From contig NC_009515.1 of assembly GCF_000016525.1 (NCBI RefSeq), positions 1,390,501 to 1,454,500 of the forward strand: DNA of 64,000 bases. The letters are read 5' to 3'. Within the stretch, counting starts at the first letter, position 1, and each line of letters begins with the position of its first letter. The position numbers and the translations under genes were made by a program. The notes under the pieces are model-generated. The model was given only the letters and a program-made list of their open reading frames with translations, searched no databases and was not told the DNA's origin. Positions 1 to 8,636 of this stretch are shown piece after piece. The stretch is from Methanobrevibacter smithii ATCC 35061 (lineage in GTDB: Archaea; Methanobacteriota; Methanobacteria; Methanobacteriales; Methanobacteriaceae).

Positions 1-897
1 TTAATGCTTGATAGGGATTACTCAGATATTGAAACATTTATTAAAACAGACTTTGTAAGGATTTTCATTCCTTTTTTAATCTGGAATACATTATTGGCTT
101 TACTTATGACAGCATCTGCAGGCAAGCTTAGCTTTAGCTTTAGCTGTGTAGTTTATTTCATGTCTAAATTCATGACTCAGCACTGGTATGCATGGATGCT
201 GCTTGGTCTTTACCTGTCTTTACCTATATTTTCCCCATATGTCAGGTCAACAAAATTAAGAGGTGCAAAATATTTCCTTATCCTTGCAATATCTGCATCA
301 CTTATCTATCAACTAATCGCATATATCGGGTCTCCGACCTATTTTAATCTAACTTTCTTCATAGGTCCAATCCTTTACATGTTTCTGGGATATTATTTGG
401 AAAATCACAGGTTCAATATAAAATCCAAATGGCTGATTTTACTCGGTTTTGCCATATTTCTGATAACAACTGCTTACATGATTAATTTTGACATATTTGT
501 AAATGGAATTCAAAAGACAATATTCCTGCATCATTATAACTTCCTTACAGAAAACTACGTAGATGTAAGTGTAGTGGCTATACTGCAGGCTGCAGGAGTA
601 TTTGTAATGATTAAATATTTGAATGATCCAAAACTTCAAAATAATAAGATTTTAAAAAGAATCCATAACAGCAGAAAGTTCAATTATTCTGTAATGACAA
701 TTAGTAGGGCCTGTTACGGGGTTTATTTACTTAACCAGTCATTATTGCTTATATTGACTACATTTGTGGATATTTCATTTTTGGATAATCCTGTTGGAAT
801 TGTTGTACTGACCTTTGTTTTAGCATTTGTATGCTGTGCAATTATTTTAGGTTTAATTGAAATGGGAGTTCCAGGTAAATATATAGGTTATGATTAA
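1..897 (+). CDS. Acyltransferase-3 family membrane protein, 5' end cut by the window
   Basis: The frame is open from the first base, so the first Met at position 4 is probably internal and the N-terminus lies outside the window. What remains is about 298 residues with roughly eight hydrophobic segments. The opening stretch (LDRDYSDIETFIK, then RIFIPFLIWN) matches the middle of acyltransferase-3 (OafA/WecH-type) proteins, which transfer acyl groups to surface sugars in the membrane. The catalytic His expected near the N-terminus is not in view. A role in modifying surface glycans is inference. The next gene, lysA, has its own leader 88 bases downstream, so it is probably not co-transcribed. 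Confidence 0.7.
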   Translation, partial: LMLDRDYSDIETFIKTDFVRIFIPFLIWNTLLALLMTASAGKLSFSFSCVVYFMSKFMTQHWYAWMLLGLYLSLPIFSPYVRSTKLRGAKYFLILAISASLIYQLIAYIGSPTYFNLTFFIGPILYMFLGYYLENHRFNIKSKWLILLGFAIFLITTAYMINFDIFVNGIQKTIFLHHYNFLTENYVDVSVVAILQAAGVFVMIKYLNDPKLQNNKILKRIHNSRKFNYSVMTISRACYGVYLLNQSLLLILTTFVDISFLDNPVGIVVLTFVLAFVCCAIILGLIEMGVPGKYIGYD

Positions 898-985
898 GCG
901 GAAAATTTTTTTCCTTCCTTAATTTTAAATACAATATCTAATAAAAATTAATATTAATAATTTAAATTACAGGAGTTTTTACAAA

Positions 986-2269
986 ATGGATTTAAATATT
1001 AAAATTAATGATAAAAACCACTTGGATATTGGTGGTGCTGATGCATGTGACATTGCTGAAGAGTTTGGAACTCCTACCTATGTCATAGATGAAAACAGAA
1101 TAAGGGACAATTATAACAGATTCTACAATGCTTTTTCAAAATACTATCCTGATTTTCGAGTATATTATGCATGTAAAGCTAACACTAACTTAGCAGTAAT
1201 GAGGATTCTTGAAAGTGAAGGATGCTGTATTGATGCAGTATCTCCTGGAGAAGTATACACTTCTAAAAAATTAGGATTCCCTGGTGAGAGGATATTATTT
1301 ACAGGTAACAATGTAACTACTGAAGAATTGAAATTTGTAGCTGAACAAGGTGCAGTTCTTAACTTGGATTCAGTTTCAGCATTAAAAAGATTGGCTGAAG
1401 TTGTAGATCCTGAAGGATTTAAAATATCATTCAGAGTAAATCCTATGGTTGGTGCAGGACACCACGATCACTGTATTACCGGAGGGGTAATGAGTAAATT
1501 TGGTATTATGGATAATGAAGCTGTAGAAGTATATCAATTTGCAGAAGACTTAGGTTTCACTCCAGTAGGTATGCACTCCCACATCGGTTCAGGAATCTTG
1601 GATCCGGAACCATTTAAATTAGCTATCGAATCAACAATTGACATTGCAGGAAAAGTTCACACTGAAGCAGGCATTGATTTTGAATTTGTTGATTTTGGAG
1701 GAGGTGTTGGAATTCCATACACTCCTGAAGAAAACATTGTAGACATAGATACATTTGCAAAAGAAAATATTGCATTATTCAAATCTAAATTGGAAGAGCA
1801 TGATTTAGGCAAACCAACAATGTATCTTGAACCTGGAAGATACTTGGTAGGAGATGCAAGTGTGCTTTTAACCCGTGTAAACAGTGTAAAACAAAGTTAC
1901 AGAAAATTCTTAGGTGTAGATTCAGGATTCCATACTTTACTTAGGCCTGCAATGTATGATTCATACCATCATATTGTATTAGCTAATAAAATGGATGCAC
2001 CAAACACTCAGGAAGTAGACATTGCCGGAAATGTATGTGAATCAGGAGATTTATTTGCAAGAGACAGGCCAATGCCCGATGTTGAAGAAGGAGATTTATT
2101 AGCTATTCTTAATGCAGGAGCATATGGATTTACCATGTCTTCAAACTACAACTCAAGACCAAAAGCATCTGAAGTCCTTGTTAAAGACGGAGAATGTTTC
2201 TTAACACGTGAAAGAGAAACTTTTGAAGATTTATTCAACAAACAAATAATTCCTGATTACTTGCAATAG
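986..2269 (+). CDS. lysA: Diaminopimelate decarboxylase
   Basis: Cytoplasmic PLP enzyme that decarboxylates meso-diaminopimelate to L-lysine, the last step of lysine synthesis. The 427-residue length is normal. The PLP-binding Lys64 sits in YACKANTN, the phosphate-binding glycine loop is GGGVGIPY (about residue 237), the arginine motif is [10 protein letters not shown], and the substrate-site CESGD lies near residue 350 from the partner subunit. The start at 986 has AGGAG upstream. dapF follows after 8 bases, so two consecutive lysine-pathway enzymes share a transcript. Confidence 0.96.
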   Translation: MDLNIKINDKNHLDIGGADACDIAEEFGTPTYVIDENRIRDNYNRFYNAFSKYYPDFRVYYACKANTNLAVMRILESEGCCIDAVSPGEVYTSKKLGFPGERILFTGNNVTTEELKFVAEQGAVLNLDSVSALKRLAEVVDPEGFKISFRVNPMVGAGHHDHCITGGVMSKFGIMDNEAVEVYQFAEDLGFTPVGMHSHIGSGILDPEPFKLAIESTIDIAGKVHTEAGIDFEFVDFGGGVGIPYTPEENIVDIDTFAKENIALFKSKLEEHDLGKPTMYLEPGRYLVGDASVLLTRVNSVKQSYRKFLGVDSGFHTLLRPAMYDSYHHIVLANKMDAPNTQEVDIAGNVCESGDLFARDRPMPDVEEGDLLAILNAGAYGFTMSSNYNSRPKASEVLVKDGECFLTRERETFEDLFNKQIIPDYLQ

Positions 2270-2277
2270 GTGAAAAT

Positions 2278-3138
2278 ATGGATTTAAAAGGATTAAAATT
2301 CTCTAAAATGCATGGAATCGGTAATGATTTTCCAATAATTAATGAAAGTGCTGGAGAAGTAATACCTGAAGCAGATAAGGCTGAAGCATGTAGGTTCCTA
2401 TGCCACAGACATTTTGGTGTAGGGGGGGATGGAGTATTGTTTGTAACTCCTTCTGATGTAGCTGATATTGGATACAGAATGTTTAATCCTGATGGAAGCG
2501 AAGCTGAAATGTGCGGTAATGGTATTAGATGTTTCGGTGATTTTGTATACAGGAAAGGTATTTTAAAACAGGAAAAAATGACTGTAGAAACAAAATCAGG
2601 AATTAAAACCATTGAAATTACATTAGAAAATGACGAACCGGTATTGTTTAAAGTTGACATGGGGACATCTACTTTTAAAACTCCTGAAATTCCAATGGCA
2701 TCTGACATGGATGAATTTTTAGACTCTCCGTTAGAAGTATTGGACACAACATTCAATACAACAGCTATTAGTGTAGGCAATCCTCATGCAATCATTTTTG
2801 TCGATAATATTGATGAAATTGACATAGATAAATATGGTCCGGCTATTGAAACACATGAAGTTTTCCCTGAAAAAATCAATGTTCATTTTGTTGAAGTGAT
2901 TTCCAAAAATGAAGGAAAAATGCTCACATGGGAACGTGGAGCTGGAGTTACACTAGCTTGCGGAACTGGAGCTACTTCAACAGCTATTTCAGGATTTAAA
3001 TTAGGTCTTTTTGATAGTGAAGTTTTATTGCATCTTCCTGGTGGAGACTTAAAATTTAATGTATATGAAAAAGAAGAAGAATTAGGGGCTTTTATGGAAG
3101 GTCCTGCCCAATTAGTATTTGATGGAGAAATTCAGTAA
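2278..3138 (+). CDS. dapF: Diaminopimelate epimerase
   Basis: Converts LL-diaminopimelate to the meso form, the substrate of LysA encoded just upstream. The two catalytic cysteines are visible: Cys79 in MCGNGIRCFGD and Cys228 in TLACGTGATS, at the usual spacing for this PLP-independent racemase fold. The 286-residue length is typical. The start is preceded by GGTGAAAAT at ideal spacing, a useful reference for the odd start at 33450. It converges on the methyltransferase gene at 3157, with a T-rich gap of 18 bases between the two stop codons. Confidence 0.96.
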   Translation: MDLKGLKFSKMHGIGNDFPIINESAGEVIPEADKAEACRFLCHRHFGVGGDGVLFVTPSDVADIGYRMFNPDGSEAEMCGNGIRCFGDFVYRKGILKQEKMTVETKSGIKTIEITLENDEPVLFKVDMGTSTFKTPEIPMASDMDEFLDSPLEVLDTTFNTTAISVGNPHAIIFVDNIDEIDIDKYGPAIETHEVFPEKINVHFVEVISKNEGKMLTWERGAGVTLACGTGATSTAISGFKLGLFDSEVLLHLPGGDLKFNVYEKEEELGAFMEGPAQLVFDGEIQ

Positions 3139-3156
3139 TTTCTCTTTTACTTTTTT

Positions 3157-3738
3157 TTATAAATAACCATTAATCAATACAACATCTTCAAAAAAGAAGT
3201 GTTCACTAACAGCTATTTCTGCTACAAACCCCTGTTTGTCCAGAATATCTAATGTTTTGTCATTGTCGCAAAGTGAAGACTGAATCAGCTGGACAATTCC
3301 ACCATCGTTTAAGTAATTTTTCACTTCATTTAAAAAAAGATCAATAACTTTTCTACCGTCTAAGCCACCATCAAATGCATAATTTAAATTATCATCAAGA
3401 ACTTCATCATTTTCAGTAGGCAGATATGGAGTATTAAATAAAATTACATCAAACTTTCTATCTTTTACAGGCTCAAACAGATTGCCGAACAGCAATTCAA
3501 TATTTTCTATGTTATTAAGTTTAAAATTCTTTTTAGCTAATTCTAACGCATCAAAATTTATATCTGTAGCTGTAACTTTTTTGGTTAATTTTGAAGCATA
3601 CATGGCCACTATTCCTGATCCGGTTCCAATTTCCAAAACGCTTTGGTCATTTTCAATTAAAAGATTTTCAGCTAGCATATAGCTGTCTTCAGCGGGTGTG
3701 TAAACAGTTTCGGCAGTATCTATTATAAAATTATCCAT
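3157..3738 (-). CDS. HemK2/Mtq2-type protein methyltransferase
   Basis: SAM-dependent methyltransferase of 193 residues with motif I LEIGTGSG (residues 35-42), a TDIN acidic loop after beta-2, and the amide-nitrogen catalytic motif as NTPYLP (102-107). It lacks the N-terminal domain of bacterial PrmC. It therefore resembles eukaryotic Mtq2/N6AMT1 and the archaeal orthologues thought to methylate the GGQ glutamine of release factor aRF1; that substrate is inference. The usual motif is NPPY, so Thr for the first Pro is unusual. It is the last gene of a DUF655-ksgA-methyltransferase run, 6 bases after ksgA, with GTGATT as ribosome site. Confidence 0.85.
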   Translation of the reverse strand: MDNFIIDTAETVYTPAEDSYMLAENLLIENDQSVLEIGTGSGIVAMYASKLTKKVTATDINFDALELAKKNFKLNNIENIELLFGNLFEPVKDRKFDVILFNTPYLPTENDEVLDDNLNYAFDGGLDGRKVIDLFLNEVKNYLNDGGIVQLIQSSLCDNDKTLDILDKQGFVAEIAVSEHFFFEDVVLINGYL

Positions 3739-3744
3739 TAAAAA

Positions 3745-4665
3745 TCACTTCTCTAAAACAGAATTTAAATGTATTGAAAGATAAAGTATTTCTTCAGGTG
3801 TCAAATTGGTTATTCTTTCAGATAGAAGTTCTTCAATTTTCTTTTGTTTAATTGAATTTAATTTAGCTTTCACTTCTTTTTTATCCAAATCAGTGATAAT
3901 GTGTCGGGAATCAATTAAAGCATTTTTAACTTTTTTATTTCTGTGCTGGAATAGGGCTTTTACAAATTTAGAATAAGTTTTAAAATCTTTTTCATTTATT
4001 TCATTGATATTCAAGTGTTTCAATTGTCCGTTTAATTCAGGAAGCTTGGGAGTTAATCTGACAACAGTAGAATCCACTTTTGGCTTTGGAATAAAACTTT
4101 CAGCACTTACACCGGTTAATAAATCAACATCACATTTAAAATATAGCATAGCTGAGAGTCGGGAATAATCTTTACTTCCAACTTTTCCGTTCATTCTGGA
4201 TGCAAACTCTTTCTGATACATTAAAATAGCTAGTTGGAAGTCATAATTCAGGAATTTAAATGTAATTGGTGATGAAATTTGATAAGGTAGATTTGAGATG
4301 ATTTTGTCGAATTTTGGAAATTCCACATTCAGAGCATCATCATTGATTAATTCTACATTATCTATATTTTCTTTTTTCAATCGATTTTCTAATATCTGGC
4401 AAATATTAGAATCTTGTTCAATAGCTATTACTTTTTTAACTCTTTTAGCAAGTTCAATTGTTAGTGTGCCGATTCCGGGACCTATTTCTAATACAACATC
4501 ATCTTTTGTAAGATTACCGAACTGGATAATCTGATCTCGTTTATTTCTGTCGATTAAATAGTTCTGTCCGAGATTTTTATTTAATTTTATCCCATATTCA
4601 TTAAGGATAGCTTTTGTTGTTTTAGATAATGAAGTGGAAGCAGCATCACTATTCAAGGTTATCAC
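3745..4665 (-). CDS. ksgA: 16S rRNA (adenine-N6,N6)-dimethyltransferase
   Basis: Dimethylates two adjacent adenines in the 3' terminal helix of 16S rRNA during small-subunit maturation (KsgA/Dim1). Visible motifs are NLGQNYL (31-37), the SAM loop GPGIGT (62-67) and the catalytic NLPY (125-128). The start codon is GTG at 4665, directly abutting the TAA of the upstream DUF655 gene, which implies translational coupling. The 306 residues fit archaeal Dim1 proteins. The cluster with L21e, RpoF and DUF655 is a classical archaeal informational neighbourhood. Confidence 0.94.
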   Translation of the reverse strand: MITLNSDAASTSLSKTTKAILNEYGIKLNKNLGQNYLIDRNKRDQIIQFGNLTKDDVVLEIGPGIGTLTIELAKRVKKVIAIEQDSNICQILENRLKKENIDNVELINDDALNVEFPKFDKIISNLPYQISSPITFKFLNYDFQLAILMYQKEFASRMNGKVGSKDYSRLSAMLYFKCDVDLLTGVSAESFIPKPKVDSTVVRLTPKLPELNGQLKHLNINEINEKDFKTYSKFVKALFQHRNKKVKNALIDSRHIITDLDKKEVKAKLNSIKQKKIEELLSERITNLTPEEILYLSIHLNSVLEK

Positions 4666-5322
4666 TTACTTTCTTTGATTCCTACTGTTTCTTGGATTTC
4701 TGTGTTTCTTTTGAGCTTTTGGAATTGGAGTGAAAAGGTAATATTTTTTCTTACCTTTTTTAGCTGTTGTTGTATCTAGTTCTTGTTTCACTCTATTTAC
4801 AATCATTTCAGCAGGATTATTTAATGAAGGTATTCTTTTAGTTATATCTTCGAAGCTTTCAAATGGTTTTTCTTTTCTAGCTTCAACAATTTCCCACATA
4901 TATTTTTTACCAATTCCTGGAATCAATTCTAATTTGTGAAGTCGGGTACTAATTGCACCTGCGGTATTGAAGAATTCGACAAATTTTTCTTCGTTGTTTT
5001 TAACTATTTCGCGTATACTATATTCTAACTCAATTCTGCTGGTTGCAGTTAAGTTTTCATAGTCTAATTTTCCAAGAACTTTATATATTTTGTCTCTTTT
5101 TCCTTTTCCAATATATACAGTGTCCTGAATTTCTAAATCAACTCCTCTTTTAGGAACTAATTCTAGTAAAGTGAAATAGTCAGTACCAATAGCTTGAGCA
5201 ATAGCTTTACCTTTAAATTTAGACATATCAGAGTTTACATAACCTAAACTAAGATAATCTAATATAACAGCATGTTCTTCAGTTGCTGCCGGTATTTTTT
5301 GTTTTTTGTTTTTTGTTTCCAT
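4666..5322 (-). CDS. DUF655 protein, likely nucleic-acid binding
   Basis: Conserved archaeal protein of 218 residues (COG1491-like). An OB-like N-terminal half precedes a helix-hairpin-helix segment, LELIPGIGKKYMWEIV, near residue 140, typical of non-specific DNA or RNA contacts. The C-terminus is very basic (repeated Lys/Arg/Asn). Its position between rpoF and ksgA suggests a ribosome or RNA role, but the function is not known. The ATG at 5322 follows AAGTGATAAA. A strong hairpin lies 25-45 bases upstream (5347-5367), and rpoF upstream ends with its own terminator, so this gene probably starts a separate transcript. Confidence 0.85.
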   Translation of the reverse strand: METKNKKQKIPAATEEHAVILDYLSLGYVNSDMSKFKGKAIAQAIGTDYFTLLELVPKRGVDLEIQDTVYIGKGKRDKIYKVLGKLDYENLTATSRIELEYSIREIVKNNEEKFVEFFNTAGAISTRLHKLELIPGIGKKYMWEIVEARKEKPFESFEDITKRIPSLNNPAEMIVNRVKQELDTTTAKKGKKKYYLFTPIPKAQKKHRNPRNSRNQRK

Positions 5323-5346
5323 TTTATCACTTCACGTTTGAATTAC

Positions 5347-5367
5347 TCCGTCCTCATGGAGGATGGA
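5347..5367. repeat. GC-rich hairpin in the DUF655 leader
   Basis: A 9-bp stem (5347-5355 with 5359-5367) closes a 3-base loop and stands out in very AT-rich DNA. It pairs completely as + strand RNA (one G-U pair); on the - strand that pair becomes an A-C mismatch. It lies upstream of the DUF655 start. It could be a regulatory hairpin or the remnant end of an IS200/IS605-type element, whose ends carry such hairpins; no such gene is nearby. Confidence 0.5.
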
Positions 5368-5540
5368 ATTTTCTTACATTAACTAATTAATTGTCAGTAA
5401 GGAAATATTAGTTGTTTTAATAGTTTACAATTTATTTTTTCTTAAAGTTTTATTGCCACTTTAATAAACTATACTTATATGTTTTAATTGTTAACTTAAA
5501 TAAACATATCTAAAATTAGTAATTTGATTATTTGTTAATT

Positions 5541-5577
5541 AAAAAGTAAAAAAAGAAGAATAGTTTAAAAACTATTC
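5541..5577 (-). terminator. Terminator of the rpl21e-rpoF unit, overlapping the rpoF stop codon
   Basis: A 9-bp perfect stem (5558-5566 with 5569-5577) and a 2-base loop contain the rpoF stop codon (5572-5574). On the - strand it is followed by TTCTTTTTTTAC. The hairpin plus U-tract looks like an intrinsic terminator. Confidence 0.75.
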
Positions 5578-5916
5578 GATGATAGTATACTGATCTAAGA
5601 TTTCAAGAATATCTTCCATTTGCTCTTTTTCAATGTGTGTAGCTTCTTTAGCAAATATTAATCTTAAATCGGATAAATCTTGTGGAATTAAATCAACAAT
5701 ACGAACAGCTACTTTATGCCTTAAACCAATTTTATCTTTAAGTTCAGATATTATTTTTTCGCTGTCTTCAACAGAGTATCTTTTAAATCTTGAAAGATGA
5801 TTTAAAGTGATATTTTGTTCGTAGTTTAATTCATTTTCCTGTGAAAATTCTTCGAGAGCTTCTTTAACTTTTACACTTTGAATTGGTTCGCTCTCAATTA
5901 TTTTTTTCCCAATCAT
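5572..5916 (-). CDS. rpoF: DNA-directed RNA polymerase subunit F (Rpo4)
   Basis: Rpo4, about 114 residues, forms the RNA polymerase stalk with Rpo7 and helps open-complex formation and termination. The protein shows the HRDC-like helical pattern and the family core around SRFKRYSVEDSEKII and LIPQDLSDLRLIFAKE. The ATG at 5916 is preferred over the in-frame TTG at 5925, because 5925 is only 2 bases from the L21e stop and has no ribosome site. It is coupled to rpl21e, an arrangement common in euryarchaea, and ends in a stop-overlapping hairpin terminator. Confidence 0.92.
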   Translation of the reverse strand: MIGKKIIESEPIQSVKVKEALEEFSQENELNYEQNITLNHLSRFKRYSVEDSEKIISELKDKIGLRHKVAVRIVDLIPQDLSDLRLIFAKEATHIEKEQMEDILEILDQYTIIE

Positions 5917-5926
5917 AGTTATCAAT

Positions 5927-6223
5927 TTATTGGCTTGTTTGTAATTTTAAGTGATCAGGTCTGATAATTAATTCTTTTGCTTTGTTTCCATCAGTTAATG
6001 AAACAATGTAAGCTTTTCCTTTTTTATCAGTAATTTTACCAGTTTTTCCATGGAACCTTGGATGTGGTTGACCTTTTTGGATACTTGGGTTAATAGTAAT
6101 GTGGACTAAGTCTCCTTCTTCAAATTTTTGAAGTTTGTTGGTAATTGGGTTGGATCTGCCTTCTCTTACTACTTTAGTCATTTTTCTTCTTGATTTACTT
6201 CTAAATCCTCTTGATCTTTGCAT
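5927..6223 (-). CDS. rpl21e: Large ribosomal subunit protein eL21
   Basis: A 98-residue ribosomal protein of the archaeal/eukaryotic L21e family (SH3-like barrel). The basic N-terminus [15 protein letters not shown] and the core [16 protein letters not shown] are diagnostic. It is first in the transcript with rpoF. The ATG at 6223 follows GAGGTTATTTAA. The upstream region holds a large nested inverted repeat (6267-6316) that may be a leader structure or operator. Confidence 0.96.
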   Translation of the reverse strand: MQRSRGFRSKSRRKMTKVVREGRSNPITNKLQKFEEGDLVHITINPSIQKGQPHPRFHGKTGKITDKKGKAYIVSLTDGNKAKELIIRPDHLKLQTSQ

Positions 6224-6266
6224 TTAAATAACCTCTTTTATATATTAATGCACTGGGTAAATGAAT

Positions 6267-6316
6267 CTATGTTATCAGCTACCTAGTATAAAATGCCCAT
6301 AATACTAGTAACATAG
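6267..6316. promoter_or_regulatory. Nested inverted repeat upstream of rpl21e
   Basis: The outer arms CTATGTTA (6267-6274) and TAACATAG (6309-6316) enclose the inner arms CTAGTAT (6283-6289) and ATACTAG (6302-6308). Together they give a 15-bp stem with an 8-base one-sided bulge and a 12-base loop. It lies 44-93 bases before the start codon. A TATA-like stretch (TTTTTATATTC on the - strand, about 6320-6330) could place the transcription start inside the repeat, so it may be a DNA operator rather than a complete RNA leader. Confidence 0.5.
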
Positions 6317-6417
6317 AATATAAAAATTATAAAAATATTATCATTTATTTGATAATATTAAATTATTTCTATAAAGATATTAATATACTTTTAGTTTTTT
6401 GGATTTGAAGTAACATA

Positions 6418-6714
6418 TTAAAGTTCAACATTTTCTGCTGAAAACACATTAATATCTAAATCTTCTTTTAAAAGACCATCGATATCTGCTCCAAACTGAT
6501 TGAAATGCTCTGTTTGAAGGTGAGCTTTCAATATGTCCAGATTTTCCCATTGTTCTACGAAAAGTAAGGTATCTTCCTGAACATTGGAATATAAGTTGTA
6601 GTTAATGTTTCCATTTTCCAATTTTGATTTTTCAATTAAATTTGCAGCTGCTTTGATAATTTTGTTTTTTGATGTTTCGTCTTTGGGAATTGCCTTTGCT
6701 TGAACTATTATCAT
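6418..6714 (-). CDS. Antibiotic-biosynthesis-monooxygenase (ABM/YgiN-like) family protein
   Basis: Small ferredoxin-like alpha/beta-barrel protein of 98 residues. The start at 6714 is chosen because AAAAGGAGGC sits immediately upstream; an in-frame ATG at 6759 would extend it by 15 residues that include that ribosome site. The pattern MIIVQAKAIPK, ENGNINYNLYSN and FVEQWENLDILKAHLQTEHF is typical of YgiN-type quinone or oxygen-related monooxygenases, which need no cofactor. A role in handling oxidants or quinone-like compounds is inference. It lies just downstream of the broken alcohol dehydrogenase, separated by a hairpin. Confidence 0.8.
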   Translation of the reverse strand: MIIVQAKAIPKDETSKNKIIKAAANLIEKSKLENGNINYNLYSNVQEDTLLFVEQWENLDILKAHLQTEHFNQFGADIDGLLKEDLDINVFSAENVEL

Positions 6715-6729
6715 TTTAAAGCCTCCTTT

Positions 6730-6764
6730 TAAAAAAGAAAAAGTAATGAAATTAATCATTACTT
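6730..6764 (-). terminator. Hairpin at the 3' end of the adh pseudogene
   Basis: A 9-bp stem (6741-6749 with 6756-6764) has a 6-base loop; its last base is the first base of the stop codon. On the - strand CTTTTTCTTTTTT follows, then the GGAGG ribosome site of the monooxygenase gene. It is either a terminator or an intercistronic processing hairpin. Confidence 0.65.
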
Positions 6765-7838
6765 TAATCTATTTTTACGATTGGTTTAATCAGGTCTTTT
6801 GGTTTGTCTTTCATTAGGTATAATGCATCTTCAATTTTTTCAAGACCTTTAAACCTGTGGGTAACCAAGAGTTCCGGGTCTGCACGGTTGGTAAGTGCAA
6901 GGCGGGATAATCTTTCCATTCTCACACGTCCTCCAGGACATAATCCGTTTGTGATATTGATATTTGACATACCACAACCCCATTCTACTCTAGGAATTAA
7001 AACATCATCTGCTCCACTTAAGTAGTTTACATTTGATATTGTTCCTCCGGCTTTTGTACTAGCTACAGCTTCTTTCCAAGTGTTTGTTAAGTTTCCTCCT
7101 ACAATAAAATTACAGAGTCAACACCTGCTCCATTTGTAGCTTCTCTAACTTGTTCATCAATTGGAGCTTCCCTGTAATTGATAATTTCTGTAGCTCCGTA
7201 CTCTTTTGCAACTTTCACTGAAACGGGACGGGTTCCTGCAGCATAAATATCTGCAGCACCTAAAAGGGCAGCACCTGCAATTGCTGAAAGCCCTACAGCA
7301 CCGATTCCAATTACTAATACGCTTCCTCCTAATGGTATATTTGCATTTTCAGATCCCATCATACCGGTAGACCACATATCTACAAGCATTACTGCAGCTT
7401 CATCAGTTAATCCTTCAGGCATTAGGGCTAAGTTAGCATCAGCTAAATTGACATGGAATCTTTCTCCAAAAGCACCGTCTTTGAAATTTGAAAATTTCCA
7501 TCCGCCTAATGGTTCTGTAGTTTGTGAAGGATAACCTCTTTGAGCAGCTTCATCATCCCAGTCCGGAGTAATAGCAGGTACAATTACTTTGTCTCCTACT
7601 TTGATATTTTTCACTAAGCTGCCAACTTCTTCAACAATACCGACTGCTTCATGACCTAAGACCATGTCTTTTCTATCTCCGATAGCTCCTTCCCATACTG
7701 TATGTATATCTGAAGTACAAGGAGAGAGACACATGTTGGTCTTACAATTGCGTCTAATGGTCCACATTCCGGGACTTCTTTTTCAACCCAACCAGTTTCA
7801 TTCAGTTTTTTCATTGCAAATCCTTTAAATGTTGCCAT
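6764..7838 (-). pseudogene. adh: Zinc-dependent (NADP) alcohol dehydrogenase, two frameshifts
   Basis: Three pieces in three frames make one medium-chain alcohol dehydrogenase of about 355 residues, close to the Thermoanaerobacter-type NADP secondary alcohol dehydrogenase. Piece 1 starts at 7838 (ATG after GAGGG) and runs MATFKGFAMKKL to about 7733. Piece 2 carries the zinc-site GHEAVGIVEEVG and the nucleotide loop GIGAVGLSA. Piece 3 holds the GLCPGGRVRMERL region and ends KDLIKPIVKID. Frameshift 1 lies in a (TC)4 run at about 7722-7733, where two extra bases interrupt the expected order CVSPCTSD. Frameshift 2 lies at about 7103-7110 (GVDSVIL, then a stop, where VGGN is expected), again best explained by two extra bases. 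Either a strain-specific loss or sequencing error. Confidence 0.88.
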
Positions 7839-7983
7839 AAAATCCCTCAATAGTCTTTTTTATCAATTGGATTTTGGTTAGGAAATTTAAAAAAATAGTA
7901 GTTAAATATGTCACCAATTGTAATTTTAATAAGACTATGTTTATTAGTATGATTTATGAACTATATATTGTTTACTATTGGTA

Positions 7984-8021
7984 TTAAAAAAAGAGTTAGA
8001 AAGATTTAAAGTAATCTTTCT
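7984..8021 (-). terminator. Terminator of the YhhQ-like transporter gene
   Basis: A 9-bp perfect stem (7998-8006 with 8013-8021) with a 6-base loop lies 3 bases beyond the stop codon. On the - strand it is followed by CTCTTTTTTTAAT. Confidence 0.75.
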
Positions 8022-8024
8022 TAA

Positions 8025-8636
8025 TTAAGCAGTTATTGGTTCACCTTTTTTAGCCCATTGGGTAACTTTAACTGTAATAGGTTGTGCTACAAATGTCCAA
8101 ATGAACATTATGATGAAATGAACAAGAATCATTATTGCAATATTTGCCCAACTTACAGTAAATGCAAATGCTAATGAAATGAATATTGTGTTGTCTAATA
8201 TTTCACCAATGGCAATAGCTCCAATAGATTTGTATCCGACATTTCCGTCTTCGGATCTTTCTTTAATCATACGGGTTAATTTAGCATTTACAAAGTTACC
8301 AACAATATACGAAATAAAAGATGAAATCAACATTCTTGGTGTTTGTGAGAATATGTATACAAAACTATCCTGTCCTTCCCAGAAACCAGCTGCAGGTAGC
8401 ATTAATGCAATTGTTGAAACAACAACGAAAAGCAAGTTACAGACTACTCCAAAAAGAATAGTTTTTTGTGCTGTTGATTCTCCATATGTATCAGCTATCA
8501 CTGATGTGAGAATAAACACTAGCGGATAGATTATTACTCCGCAGGGAACTGTAAGTCCCCAGAAACCTAAGTCTAAAATTTTTACAGTAACAATATTTGT
8601 TGTAACAAAAGCCACGCAGAATATTGCTATTAACAT
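8025..8636 (-). CDS. YhhQ/DUF165 family queuosine-precursor-type transporter
   Basis: Integral membrane protein of at least 203 residues with six or so hydrophobic segments and the family signature VIIYPLVFILTSVIADTYGE. YhhQ proteins import queuosine precursors; in an archaeon the likely cargo is a 7-deazaguanine such as preQ0 for archaeosine, which is inference. Start choice is a problem. The first ATG (8636) has no ribosome site. A strong AGGAGG lies at 8680-8685, and 7 bases after it, in frame, is an ATA codon (8670-8672) that would add 12 residues (INLNINYFEKKI) before the first membrane segment. See findings. Confidence 0.85.
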   Translation of the reverse strand: MLIAIFCVAFVTTNIVTVKILDLGFWGLTVPCGVIIYPLVFILTSVIADTYGESTAQKTILFGVVCNLLFVVVSTIALMLPAAGFWEGQDSFVYIFSQTPRMLISSFISYIVGNFVNAKLTRMIKERSEDGNVGYKSIGAIAIGEILDNTIFISLAFAFTVSWANIAIMILVHFIIMFIWTFVAQPITVKVTQWAKKGEPITA

